A DNA stretch of 64,000 nucleotides from Pseudodesulfovibrio thermohalotolerans (lineage in GTDB: Bacteria; Desulfobacterota; Desulfovibrionia; Desulfovibrionales; Desulfovibrionaceae), in contig NZ_CP120635.1 of assembly GCF_021353295.2 (NCBI RefSeq), forward strand, positions 1,406,001-1,470,000, in the 5' to 3' direction. The notes under the pieces were generated by a model that saw only the letters and a program-made list of their open reading frames with translations, was not told where the DNA came from and made no database searches. Positions within the stretch are counted from its first letter, which is position 1, and each line of letters starts with the position of its first letter. The position numbers and the translations under genes were made by a program. This document shows positions 1-7,564 of the stretch, in pieces.

Positions 1-332
1 GCTACGGTCCGGACACAGGCGTCCCAAAACTCGGACAGATTCATGCCGTGCGTCTTGGCGGCTGATTTTGCCATCTCAAGCAGGGGGCGGGGGAGACGGG
101 CTCCAAACCCCCGGAAATCGCTTCGCTCGTATCCGGTGACGAGTTTCGTCTCGGCACTGCGGACGACGTACCAGCCGCACAGGATCAGAACAGTCGTGAT
201 ATTCAACCCTTGCCTCTTCCAGGCCTCGACGATCTCCGCCGTTTCCACATCGAACGTCAACTGTGTCAGCGTCGTCCCTACCGGGATTTCCGGAACGTAT
301 TTTCCGGTATTTCTGTTCGTTTCGTTCGTCAT
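1..332 (-). CDS. Hypothetical protein, C-terminus cut by window edge
   Basis: A minus-strand frame opens with ATG at 332-330 and stays open to the left edge, giving at least 110 residues. The start overlaps the stop of the upstream gene as TAATG, which indicates translational coupling. The protein begins MTNETNRNTGKYVPEI. Further along, ERSDFRGFGARLPRPLLEM followed by HGMNLSEFW resembles the ribbon-helix-helix or arm regions of plasmid accessory proteins, but I cannot name a family. It is the third gene of a minus-strand run of small genes. The antisense frames here look like shadows. Confidence 0.6.
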   Translation of the reverse strand, partial: MTNETNRNTGKYVPEIPVGTTLTQLTFDVETAEIVEAWKRQGLNITTVLILCGWYVVRSAETKLVTGYERSDFRGFGARLPRPLLEMAKSAAKTHGMNLSEFWDACVRTV

Positions 333-580
333 TATTCGTCTCCCCACAGTCTCTCAACGTGATAATTAGGTGCGCAAATCGTCGCAATACGCAAGCGGCC
401 GCGGCGGTGATCGCCCTCGACGAGTAGCACGCAGTCGTCGAAGGCGACGCGGTTGTCGTTGTCCTGAATTTCGAGGACCAGCTCGTCAAGTGCCATGTCG
501 TCGGTCGAAGCGATGGCCTCGGCAACGTCGGCGACGGACAGGGGCCAGAGGTCCGATATCGTGATTCTTGTGTCCTCCAT
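332..580 (-). CDS. Hypothetical 82-residue protein
   Basis: A short acidic protein with no signal peptide or membrane segment, beginning MEDTRITISDLWPLSVADV. The middle is rich in Asp and Glu, and the C-terminal third is basic and predicted to be beta-rich. The start codon overlaps the previous gene's stop as TAATG, and its own stop overlaps the next start in the same way, so the three genes are tightly coupled. I do not recognise the family. The acidic character and coupling are typical of accessory genes on plasmids and integrated elements. Confidence 0.6.
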   Translation of the reverse strand: MEDTRITISDLWPLSVADVAEAIASTDDMALDELVLEIQDNDNRVAFDDCVLLVEGDHRRGRLRIATICAPNYHVERLWGDE

Positions 581-804
581 TACGCTACCGCTCCAAGCCG
601 CTTTGACACGTACAGCTGCACCTGTGTCGTGAAAAACTTGACGTCAGACAGTGTGCTGTTCCCAGGCACAACGAGCGCAAGGCTGCTGTCACTGTCGTAT
701 ACGCCCCAGATTGCTCCATCGCGCTCGACGACGTCAGCTTCAAACTGTTTTTCTGATCCGTTCTCCGCGATTTCTGCGCCCGTCATATCACTAAAATCCG
801 GCAT
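580..804 (-). CDS. Hypothetical 74-residue protein
   Basis: A small soluble protein beginning MPDFSDMTGAEIAENGSEKQ. Two in-frame ATGs lie close together (810 and 804). I chose 804 because the AGGAG ribosome site is about seven bases upstream of it and only one base from the other. It is the first gene of the coupled run 804 to 1 and ends in a TAATG overlap with the following gene. No family recognised; the middle has alternating hydrophobic residues suggestive of beta strands. Confidence 0.6.
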   Translation of the reverse strand: MPDFSDMTGAEIAENGSEKQFEADVVERDGAIWGVYDSDSSLALVVPGNSTLSDVKFFTTQVQLYVSKRLGAVA

Positions 805-833
805 CTTCATTCTCCTGTTTTTCCCGTTCTTTT

Positions 834-871
834 GCCCCCGTCCTCCTGCCCGGTTCGTCCGGGCCGGGGGC
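834..871. terminator. Nested GC-rich hairpin
   Basis: An outer stem gcccccg (834-840) pairs with cgggggc (865-871), and an inner cccgg/ccggg pair (849-863) encloses ttcgt. It lies between two minus-strand genes. There is only a weak T-run on either side, so it may attenuate transcription or mark an mRNA processing point and is not a clear terminator. Confidence 0.4.
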
Positions 872-885
872 TTTGCTTGTATGCC

Positions 886-1458
886 CTACAGTTCCCGCTC
901 AACAATCTCGGCCGGTACGTAGCTGTCGACTCTGTACTCGAGCCAGTCTTCGTATTGCTCGGTGTCGTCGTCATACTTGCTGATCAACAGCCAGGCGTCG
1001 TATTCGCGGGTCTCGATGTTCGCGAGTCGCGTCTTCAAGTTGACCGCGTATTCGCCGTCGCTCAGGTCCTCTCCGCAGACCAGCCGCTCGACGATCTTGA
1101 TCTGTGTCCGATTCCCGAAGTCGTCAACTTCGGCAACCCGCATCACGAGACCACCTGCCGTATCCTCGCGGGGTTCGATCTCCCACTTTCCGCAGTCGCC
1201 ATTTGCCATAAGCTGCCTATCATCGTCCCAGGACCAGACCTCGCCGTCCGGGCGGCCGAGTTCGCCGAAGTGGGGAAGGTCGAACGTCCTGACCGCCTCG
1301 TCCAGCCTCGGGATTTCGGTGACGTAGCTATCACGCTCGTCGGCAGACTGTATTTCGTCGTAAGCGTTCAGGGCGTCGCACAGCTCGTCAAGGTCCGTTG
1401 CTCCGTTGATTTTCGCGATCATCCGTTCGACCATCTTCTTTCCGTTTTCCTTCGTCAT
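886..1458 (-). CDS. Hypothetical 190-residue acidic protein
   Basis: A soluble, strongly acidic protein beginning MTKENGKKMVERMIAKING. The N-terminal 50 residues look helical, followed by a region rich in Trp and Asp and a beta-rich C-terminus ending EIVEREL. A GGAG ribosome site lies nine bases before the ATG, and a good sigma-70 promoter (TTGACT, 17-base spacer, TATAAC) sits about 70-100 bases upstream. It is the first gene of a minus-strand run that is separated from the next gene by a hairpin. I do not recognise the family. Confidence 0.65.
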   Translation of the reverse strand: MTKENGKKMVERMIAKINGATDLDELCDALNAYDEIQSADERDSYVTEIPRLDEAVRTFDLPHFGELGRPDGEVWSWDDDRQLMANGDCGKWEIEPREDTAGGLVMRVAEVDDFGNRTQIKIVERLVCGEDLSDGEYAVNLKTRLANIETREYDAWLLISKYDDDTEQYEDWLEYRVDSYVPAEIVEREL

Positions 1459-1526
1459 CTCGATTTCTCCGTTTTTGTTGTTTCTTCACACCGTTCGGGA
1501 ACCATTTTCCCATCAGGCATAACATT

Positions 1527-1555
1527 GTTATATTCACTGAGTTTCACAGAGTCAA
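1527..1555 (-). promoter_or_regulatory. Sigma-70-type promoter
   Basis: On the minus strand, TTGACT (1555-1550), 17 bases, then TATAAC (1532-1527). It faces the 190-residue gene that starts at 1458. The bases upstream of -35 (1556-1584) are AT-rich and closely match those upstream of the replication-initiator promoter near 4,707-4,739. Confidence 0.6.
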
Positions 1556-1770
1556 GTTTTTCGGCTAAATAAAAGTTGATTTTGCGAGATATTTCTCTGT
1601 GTTATACTGCTGATGAAAAAGAAAATTGCGTGAGCGCCAGGAGCTTTTGCGAAATGATGGAAAGCAAAAAAGGATCAAAAAAAGGATATTTTGCCCCCTT
1701 CACTCTTTGTCATTGTTCCCATTTCTATGGGGAAGCGTGGGGGAAACACGCAAAGACGTTCAAAACAGCA

Positions 1771-1822
1771 AAAATGGCCGTTTTTGATCAAAATGACGCG
1801 TTTTAGCTAAAATGATCGTTTT
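1771..1822. repeat. Three direct repeats with 19-bp period
   Basis: The near-palindromic unit AAAATG-NN(N)-CGTTTT occurs at 1771-1784, 1790-1804 and 1809-1822. A weaker fourth copy may precede them near 1751. The repeats lie in a 460-base stretch (1459-1923) between a divergent promoter and a hairpin, with no supported gene. The even spacing suggests cooperative protein binding, as at an operator, a centromere-like partition site or a second iteron set. Confidence 0.45.
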
Positions 1823-1885
1823 CGCAAAAAACGCTCGACGAGATCTCGGGGGAAGTAAAGGCAGGAACACCCAAATAAAGGATTA

Positions 1886-1928
1886 AATAAGTTGGCAGGA
1901 AGGGTCTTTCCCTTCCTGCCAACTTATT
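1886..1928. terminator. Perfect 19-bp inverted repeat at a gene 3' end
   Basis: The arms 1886-1904 and 1910-1928 are perfect complements around a five-base loop. The right arm contains the stop codon of the 212-residue minus-strand gene. On the minus strand the hairpin is followed by a TTAATCCTTTATTT-like stretch, so it is a probable intrinsic terminator. Confidence 0.6.
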
Positions 1929-2562
1929 CCTCCTCGACGTCTGCAAATTCTGCCAGTTCGGCCGCTGTATAGTAGGCGGCGTCGAACTCGTACGCGCAGG
2001 ACATCAGCTCGGCTGATCTGTCGATGGCGACCCGGCGCTCGTTGTCAGAAACGGTGTCGCCGTTTCTCGTTGCCCGTACGAAACCGTCGTCGTCTGACCG
2101 GCGGCGGATACCTGGCTCTACGGTCGCGTCGGGGTTGGCGTACAGGTACCCCATGCGCCAGAGGCTCCGATCAACGTGCGACAGCATTTTGTCGATCAGC
2201 CAGTGGGCGTGGCGCGGTGTACATCCGGCCCAATTCATCACCGCAGCATGAGCGCCAGGTTTCTTGGTGCCGTCTGCCCGTTCGGGGTACGTCCGAACAC
2301 AATCCGCCTCGAGGAACATGGCCAGGACGCGGCGGTATCGCCAGTCTAAATCCTGTACCACAGTCCGCTCGAGATCGATACGGGCGGTGATCCTGTCCGT
2401 CACGTCCGGGCCGAAACAATCTCCGTCTGGCGTCAACCCAAGTTCACCGTCTGCGGCCGCACGGCCAGACACCGAACCGCACGACCCCTCGAGATCGCGA
2501 ACCGCAACGAGATATTTCAGGGCCTCTTCCGCATTGTGAAATCTGATATTTTTGTCGCTCAT
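1924..2562 (-). CDS. Hypothetical 212-residue protein
   Basis: The frame is open much further upstream, but the upstream part reads as low-quality antisense translation. The credible start is the ATG at 2562, giving MSDKNIRFHNAEEALKYL. The protein is soluble and ends in an acidic helix (AELAEFADVEEE). The centre, with WRYRRVLAMFLEADC and NWAGCTPRHAHWLIDKML, is helical and could be a DNA-binding or replication accessory fold, but no family is evident. No strong ribosome site precedes the start. A long terminator hairpin overlaps the stop codon. Confidence 0.5.
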   Translation of the reverse strand: MSDKNIRFHNAEEALKYLVAVRDLEGSCGSVSGRAAADGELGLTPDGDCFGPDVTDRITARIDLERTVVQDLDWRYRRVLAMFLEADCVRTYPERADGTKKPGAHAAVMNWAGCTPRHAHWLIDKMLSHVDRSLWRMGYLYANPDATVEPGIRRRSDDDGFVRATRNGDTVSDNERRVAIDRSAELMSCAYEFDAAYYTAAELAEFADVEEE

Positions 2563-2764
2563 GCATGAATATTCGTAGTCTGTAAGAAGAGTTGCACAAA
2601 ACTGACAGCGCCGAAGGCGAAACACGTGAAGAACGTTGCCTGTAAAAGAAGAAAAAGAATAAAAAGAGTGGGTTATAATACAAGAAAATGGAGAAATCTC
2701 TGGGCTCCTGGCGGAAATAGAGCGATTGTGAGGGGGAGAGGAAAACAGAAAAAAGGGGAACGAA

Positions 2765-3247
2765 ATGGAAATCGTGATTGCGATTATCGGGGCGATTGTG
2801 GTGTTCGGGGCGCTTGTCAGCAACGGTGGCGGCATGACGACGAACTGGTCGGCCGGTGAGGATGATGGTGGGGACGGATGGCAGTCGATGTCCGGGGATG
2901 ACGGGACCGGGATCACATCGACGGATGATATGTTCTGCGATGATGACGCTGATTTGCTTAATAATGACGACGTTTACTATTCTCCGATTTACAGCCATCT
3001 CCCCTGTAATATTCACTACGACTCTTCGTCCGATTTCTTGTCGGACGATGACGATTTTATGTCCTCGTCGACCTCGGCGTTCGGCGATGACTGGCCGAGT
3101 TCCTCTATCGACGACGATTTTTGCGGCACGTCGTCGATTGGGATTGATGACGATATCTGTGGATGTGGGTGTTCGTCGTTTGACGATGGCATCGGGTGCT
3201 CGTCCTTTGATGACGATTTCGGCTGCGGATCGTCCTGGGACGACTGA
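2765..3247 (+). CDS. Membrane-anchored Asp/Ser/Cys-rich low-complexity protein
   Basis: The first 20 residues form one hydrophobic segment (MEIVIAIIGAIVVFGALVS). About 140 residues follow, dominated by Asp, Ser, Gly and Cys, with clusters such as SSFDDGIGCSSFDDDFGCG near the C-terminus. An AAGGGG ribosome site precedes the ATG. The stop is followed within about 50 bases by a terminator hairpin, so the gene is probably a single unit. The C-terminal pattern (short Cys-containing motifs between SSFDD or SSIDDD blocks) suggests a repetitive acidic surface tail that might bind metal. Family unknown; orientation is convergent with the replication initiator. Confidence 0.6.
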   Translation: MEIVIAIIGAIVVFGALVSNGGGMTTNWSAGEDDGGDGWQSMSGDDGTGITSTDDMFCDDDADLLNNDDVYYSPIYSHLPCNIHYDSSSDFLSDDDDFMSSSTSAFGDDWPSSSIDDDFCGTSSIGIDDDICGCGCSSFDDGIGCSSFDDDFGCGSSWDD

Positions 3248-3296
3248 TATACTTGGTGGGATGGTGGCTGGTGAAAATGGAAGGAAATGAAGAAAG

Positions 3297-3323
3297 AAGA
3301 AGCCCCCTGTCGGGGGCTTTCTT
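3297..3323. terminator. Intrinsic terminator between convergent genes
   Basis: The stem agccccc (3301-3307) pairs with gggggct (3312-3318) around a four-base loop, followed by ttctt. The A-rich left flank gives a T-run on the minus strand as well, so it probably serves both convergent genes. Confidence 0.75.
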
Positions 3324-3362
3324 GTGTGCGGTGGTCGGTGGTGTAGGGCGTGGTGGGGGCGG

Positions 3363-4619
3363 TTAGCCCTGGGCCTTGTTTGTTGCTGCGACCCAAGCTG
3401 TCAGGCGGTCGTAGTCGATGCCGCCCTGGGCGCACTGTTCGCGTATCGACTCGTCGCCGTCGTTGCAGATGTACCTCCAAGTCCGAGAGAACATGGATAT
3501 TTCTTCTGCGGTGAATCCATCAAGCGCCTCGGCCATTGCGGCGTTTTTTGACAACCCGGCGGCGACCGTTTTCAGGTTGTTGCGCTTTGCGATACCGACG
3601 AGATAGCCGATCGGCTTCGACTGGGCTTTGCGCTTGCAATGCTCGATCAGGGCAACGGCCTCGTCGGTCGACAGGGGTGCGAGGAGGTCGGTGACAGTCT
3701 TGTCGTTGCGGGATTCTTCAGGGAGGGCTTCCAGGACCTCAGAGGACAGTGTTTTGACTGGCGTTTCGGGCTTTAGGGGAGATTCCGTCCGGGTCTTCTT
3801 TGCCTTTTTCTTAGCCTTCTTCTCGAGTTCGTCATTGACGGAAAACCGTTCGCCGACGAGCGAGAATGTCAGGTTGAAAACACCGTGGCGAACCTTCTCC
3901 GCTACCATCTCGTACCGTCCGCATGTCGCCTTGTTGACTTTCGCAATAGCGGCTTCAACGCGCTTGATGATTTGCGATGCCGCGCGTTCCGACATATGCA
4001 GGCTTTTCCCGAGGCCCCTAGCATCAATCGTCCATTCATCTTGCGACATCGTCCATTTCTCGAGCAGCTCAAACAGACGTCTAGCGAGGGGTTGTGTCAG
4101 TTTGCGGTATTCGGTGAACGACAAATTGCGGTAGAACTTCGTTCTTCGCAGTTGCCGGAGGAATATCTCGTCGAGGGCGATCACTGGGCGGCCAGTTTCG
4201 TCGATCTCATACGACAATATCGAAAACGACTTCGATACGCGGTTCTGCCTCCCAGCCTGGTCCCTCTCGTAAAAAGATTCGTGGAATTCGATCCTTGCCG
4301 TCGAATAGCGATACAACGACTCCCTGACCCTGTCGTAGTCGGCCTTGCCGGGGCGATTCTTGCCAACCCCTTTAAGGATGTCGAGGAAGGTCGGCGACAA
4401 CACTTTTTCCCACTCCCCATTTTCGTCGACGCTGTTTTGCGCGGAATGAAGCAGGAAGATCAGGACGGCGTGGTCAACGTCTACCGGAACGGAAGTCGCA
4501 GAACACACTATCTCGAACTTGCCGTCAGCCGACTGGAACGACCTCTCGTTGTACTGCCGATCAAGTGCGAAGAGGCCGCGCTCCAAGAAGTTCGCATCGA
4601 TCTTCACGATATCTGTCAT
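3363..4619 (-). CDS. Plasmid-type replication initiator protein (RepA/RPA-like)
   Basis: A 418-residue protein predicted to bind iterons and open the replication origin. I chose the ATG at 4619 because AAGGAG lies five bases before it; the longer frame to 4682 has no ribosome site. The N-terminal 250 residues follow the layout of the replication initiator protein A family: a SVPVDVDHAVLIFLL segment, a central block with RRLFELLEKW, and a winged-helix-like region with RAASQIIKRVEAAI. A lysine-rich linker and a C-terminal helical domain of unknown role follow. Four iterons and an AT-rich stretch lie immediately upstream, and an inverted half-site near the promoter suggests autoregulation. The family call is from motif layout only. 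Confidence 0.75.
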   Translation of the reverse strand: MTDIVKIDANFLERGLFALDRQYNERSFQSADGKFEIVCSATSVPVDVDHAVLIFLLHSAQNSVDENGEWEKVLSPTFLDILKGVGKNRPGKADYDRVRESLYRYSTARIEFHESFYERDQAGRQNRVSKSFSILSYEIDETGRPVIALDEIFLRQLRRTKFYRNLSFTEYRKLTQPLARRLFELLEKWTMSQDEWTIDARGLGKSLHMSERAASQIIKRVEAAIAKVNKATCGRYEMVAEKVRHGVFNLTFSLVGERFSVNDELEKKAKKKAKKTRTESPLKPETPVKTLSSEVLEALPEESRNDKTVTDLLAPLSTDEAVALIEHCKRKAQSKPIGYLVGIAKRNNLKTVAAGLSKNAAMAEALDGFTAEEISMFSRTWRYICNDGDESIREQCAQGGIDYDRLTAWVAATNKAQG

Positions 4620-4680
4620 CTCATCTCCTTGAACACTCGGGCTTGTAGGTTTTTGCCCCCTTCGGCCCGTGTTCAAAGTC

Positions 4681-4710
4681 ATAATATTTGCTCCGTCCCC
4701 ATAAAGTCAA
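4681..4710 (-). promoter_or_regulatory. Promoter of the replication initiator
   Basis: On the minus strand, TTGACT (4710-4705), 18 bases, then TATTAT (4686-4681), about 60 bases before the initiator's start codon. The upstream AT-rich block resembles that of the promoter at 1527-1555. The iterons begin about 45 bases further upstream. Confidence 0.6.
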
Positions 4711-4740
4711 GTTTTTACGACATAATTAAAGTTGAAAAAA

Positions 4741-4838
4741 TACCGAATATCTTTCGGTAGTTTATCTCACTTCTTCGGTACTTTGTCTCACTTTGTTTCG
4801 GTATTTTATCTCACTTCGTTCGGTGCTTTGTCTCACTT
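4741..4838. repeat. Four iterons: putative replication origin
   Basis: Four 20-base direct repeats of the form TTCGGTRNTTTRTCTCACTT lie at 4753-4772, 4774-4793, 4797-4816 and 4819-4838, spaced 21-23 bases apart (two helical turns). An inverted half-site, taccgaa (4741-4747), forms a palindrome with the first iteron and may act in autoregulation. An AT-rich tract (4710-4745) between the iterons and the initiator promoter could be the unwinding region. Position next to a replication initiator is typical of iteron plasmids. Confidence 0.8.
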
Positions 4839-5393
4839 TGCCGCCCGGAAACCCGCGCACAACAACGGTTCCAGCCCCCTTTAGAGACATTATAAAAACA
4901 AAAAATAGAGACAATGACAGAAGAAGGTGGTTTGTCGTCGTCGGTTTTTTGATGTTTGGCTAAGGAATGAAGATGGTGGAGATGTACATGTCTGAACAGT
5001 TCGGCAATACCGCTGAATCATCCAAAAAACAGGCCGCCACGGCCTTTTGGCTGTCAACCGTGAACACGTCCACATGAAAACAACGAAGAACCCGTCAGAA
5101 CGGAAACCATGCCCCATTCTCGAAAAAACCGAAGCGCCCACATTCCTTTTTCATCAGCCACCCAAAAAATCGAAGACCAGCTCGAAACGGTCACCGAGTT
5201 CTCCCAAAGGGGGAACCACTGTTTTAGATTGGGGGGGGCGGCGCGGCTGCGGCCCCGGCGGCGTGATTCCGTCATTTTAGCCGTAATATTTCGATATTTC
5301 TCGCATTTCACGGCCAAAAAAGTTGGAATCCGATTTTCCGGCGTCGTAGACTCCGAGTGTGGGCGGCGAACAAAAAGAGCCGCAGGAGTTGAT
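4839..5393. other. Intergenic stretch, no supported gene
   Basis: No convincing gene is visible. A 34-codon frame at 4973-5077 has a weak ribosome site but no other support. A run of G followed by GC-rich sequence (about 5230-5265) separates an AT-rich left half from the next gene. The left part may belong to the replication origin. Confidence 0.4.
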
Positions 5394-6112
5394 ATGGCTG
5401 ACAAAATCGGAGTGGAACTGGATTGGGGATTGCTCGAGCCGACGATTGCCGTCGCTGTACGCAGAACAAGGGCGACAATTGTTGAAAAGTGTGGGTCTGC
5501 GCAGGACGGAGACGATTCGCCGCAGATTTTATGGAATTTCTCTGGCTTAACCGCCATAAATACGATGCGAAAATTGCCGCACAGAATACATGGGCGGGGG
5601 CGTTTTTGCGGAACCGGTCTATGCAGATCGTCGACGGATACCGCCGCGACGCGAACCGGTTCGTATCGTTCGACTCGATGACCACCTCCGGCGGCGATGT
5701 TGGATCATCGGCATACGAAGTCCAGGACGATTCCGCTGACACCCATGCCGTCGCCCTGGGCGCCGACGAGATCGAGGCCGCCCTGGGCGACCTGGCCCGG
5801 AGGCTAAACGGCAATCCCGTCGCCCAGCTCGTACTCGTCGAACTCGCCGCCCCGTCGCCGGAGGTCCGTGCCGCAACCGCAGCATTCGAGGCGCAACACG
5901 GTCTCCGCGTGACGACGACTCCCAGCGACGTGATCTGCGCTGTTTACAATCTGCGACTGTCGATAGTGTCGATTGCGCTGGCTCGTGTCCGGGCGGTTTT
6001 GTCCGGCCAGGCTTCGGCCGCCGTCGAGTCTTCCGCCGCCGCTCATCGTCCCGTCACCATCCACTCCCCGATCACCGTCACCAACCACATGGAGGTCTGC
6101 CGTGCCGCATAG
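5394..6112 (+). pseudogene. Sigma-70-like regulator, split by an apparent -1 frameshift
   Basis: Translation starts well at ATG 5394 (AGGAG site, MADKIGVELDWGLLEP), but that frame becomes nonsense after about residue 42. The frame one base back then reads FAADFMEFLWLNRHKYD, NTWAGAFLRNRSMQIVDGY and RRDANRFVSFDSM. This matches the layout of sigma-70 region 2 (core-binding helix, WL..RN..D, basic RR then S.D). The C-terminal part up to 6112 is Ala-rich and helical and could be region 4. A single missing base near 5510-5520 would restore one reading frame of about 240 residues. It could be a decayed gene, a sequencing error or a programmed shift. The family call rests on pattern only. Confidence 0.45.
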
Positions 6113-6254
6113 CCACAATCCAAACAGCGACCGCCCAGGATGTTACGCGTCTGCGATCTGCAACGCCAACAAAGCAATCTGCGCCCGATGCGCTCACCTT
6201 CAACAGTGCCGCCGGTCGATGCCGGAGCCGAAATCGGCTGTCGACGGGTTCTAA
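6102..6254 (+). CDS. Small Cys-rich protein, 50 residues
   Basis: A GTG start at 6102 has GGAGG seven bases upstream, and the gene overlaps the end of the preceding frame, so the two are probably coupled. The protein carries five cysteines between about residues 14 and 37, in the series C-x6-C-x6-C-x2-C-x5-C (CARCAHLQQC at the end). This suggests a zinc or Fe-S site. It has no membrane segment. Too short for a confident family; small metal-binding proteins of this kind are common on phage and plasmid elements. Confidence 0.5.
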   Translation: MPHSHNPNSDRPGCYASAICNANKAICARCAHLQQCRRSMPEPKSAVDGF

Positions 6255-6591
6255 AACCACGTCATCCCGCTCGGCGGAATTATGGCTGGCCCAACCGAGT
6301 ACGAGCGTATAGCCCAGGACGACAAGACCACTCCCGGCCGCCGGGGACACGAAGCCTCGAGGTCGCGCCAGGCTTCGCTTTTCTGACCGCCGTCGCCGAG
6401 TCTCTGGGCGGCAAAGGCAAAGGACCACCGCCCCTTCGGTGGCGGCGAAAGGATCGGGAAAGGGAAATAAAAAGGAAATGAAATGAAAAAATAAAAAAGC
6501 TTGCAGACGCAGGATCAGCCGGGGGCTGTCGCCCCCGGAAAGGCAAAGGAAACGTGGATGAACTCCAGGAGGCGCTGGATGAAAATGATAG

Positions 6592-7090
6592 TTGAAACAA
6601 GTAGAAGAAAGGGCGGTTTTGGTCCTGGATGTTGCCCTGAAAAATCTCGGATGGTGTGTGTTCGACGTGGACGGTCAGATCGTCGATTGCGGGACCGTGC
6701 AGACAAAGCCGCCGAATGGTGCGGCCAAGTACGGCGTCCTTGAAGCAGCGCCCGGGAGTTGTCGTCTGAACTCATCTTCCTTATTAGCCGATTCTCTCCG
6801 ACGGAAGTCGTCGCCGAAATGCCCTTGGAAGGGGCAAAAACATGAACGCTGTTCAGGCGATTCGCCTTGCGACTGGAGCTGTGATCAGGACGTGTGTCGG
6901 GGCTGGGCTGACGCCCCACACGATAAGGGCAAGGGACGGTATGATCGCATTTCTCGGGGCCGGAAAAGGTTAAAAGGACGAGATGATGTCGGCCGCCAGA
7001 AGCCTGTGGCCATCAGCGTCGTGGCCGAATGCAAAATGCAGGATGGAACATGCCGCCGATGCCGCCGCGGCGTATCTAGCTTGGAGGTAA
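6592..7090 (+). pseudogene. RuvC-like Holliday-junction resolvase, decayed
   Basis: Joining three frames gives about 166 residues, the normal size for RuvC. The first part (VLVLDVALKNLGWCVFD) has the catalytic Asp of strand one. After a -1 shift near 6750, LIFLISRFSPTEVVAEMPLEGAK has the catalytic Glu. After a second -1 shift in the A-run near 6840, MNAVQAIRLATGAVI and GAGLTPHTIRARDGM read on. An in-frame TAA at 6971 follows, and the same frame then ends with MSAARSLWP and EHAADAAAAYLAW, carrying the C-terminal acidic pair. Two shifts plus a stop make it inactive unless the sequence has errors. Neighbouring genes are also damaged. The initiation site is unclear. Confidence 0.6.
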
Positions 7091-7171
7091 AAAAGGCGAG
7101 TGACGGAGATGTGTTGACCGATTTTTGTGGTGTGAGCACAATGCGCATTGGACTTGAAAAAAGGAGGGTCA

Positions 7172-7564
7172 ATGGGCGACATCACGGACGTTTGCAAATA
7201 CGAGCTGATAGGTGATCTTGTCTGCCATCCGACACGCCACGGGCTAATGACGGCGCTTTTCCATTGCGCGAAATCAAATGGTCCTGTTTCCCTCGTGTCG
7301 TACGGTGCGTTGATGGTTGACAGCCGCAAGTTTGGCGAACTTTGCGGCGGAGAATCTATTACCAGTGTTCCGGCAGACAGGATCGAAATCGTGCGAATTG
7401 GCGGAGTCGCCGATTTTCTTCATTTGCTGACAAAAATGGTCGATTCAGGCGGAATATCCTATCTTTGGCCTACTGCCGTTGTCGTCCAAATACATGTGCG
7501 CGACTGGGACAGGATTCCTCTCGGCGAAAACGCAGAAGGGGTATGCGTGTGGGTAAGAAATTAA
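7172..7564 (+). CDS. Hypothetical 130-residue protein
   Basis: The ATG at 7172 follows a strong GGAGG ribosome site, giving MGDITDVCKYELIGDLVCHP. The protein is soluble and mixed alpha/beta. Segments such as ALFHCAKSNGPVSLVSYGA and TAVVVQIHVRDWDRIPLGE look like strands of a compact domain. The 3' end overlaps the next gene by 22 bases, indicating an operon. Family not recognised. The gene is intact, unlike its two upstream neighbours. Confidence 0.6.
   Translation: MGDITDVCKYELIGDLVCHPTRHGLMTALFHCAKSNGPVSLVSYGALMVDSRKFGELCGGESITSVPADRIEIVRIGGVADFLHLLTKMVDSGGISYLWPTAVVVQIHVRDWDRIPLGENAEGVCVWVRN

Noticed and set aside
1924..2916. Longer 330-residue version of the minus-strand gene
   Set aside because: The extra 118 residues have poor composition and no ribosome site; the start at 2562 is more credible.
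4753..4838. Iterons considered as a CRISPR array
   Set aside because: Spacers are only one to three bases long; spacing fits protein-binding iterons. No CRISPR array or cas gene is visible anywhere in the window.
4973..5077. 34-codon frame with a weak AAGGA site
   Set aside because: No family signal or neighbouring support; inside a probable replication region.
6840..6850. Programmed -1 frameshift in the RuvC-like gene
   Set aside because: The A-run does not form a canonical slippery heptamer in frame, and a further shift and an in-frame TAA also interrupt the gene.
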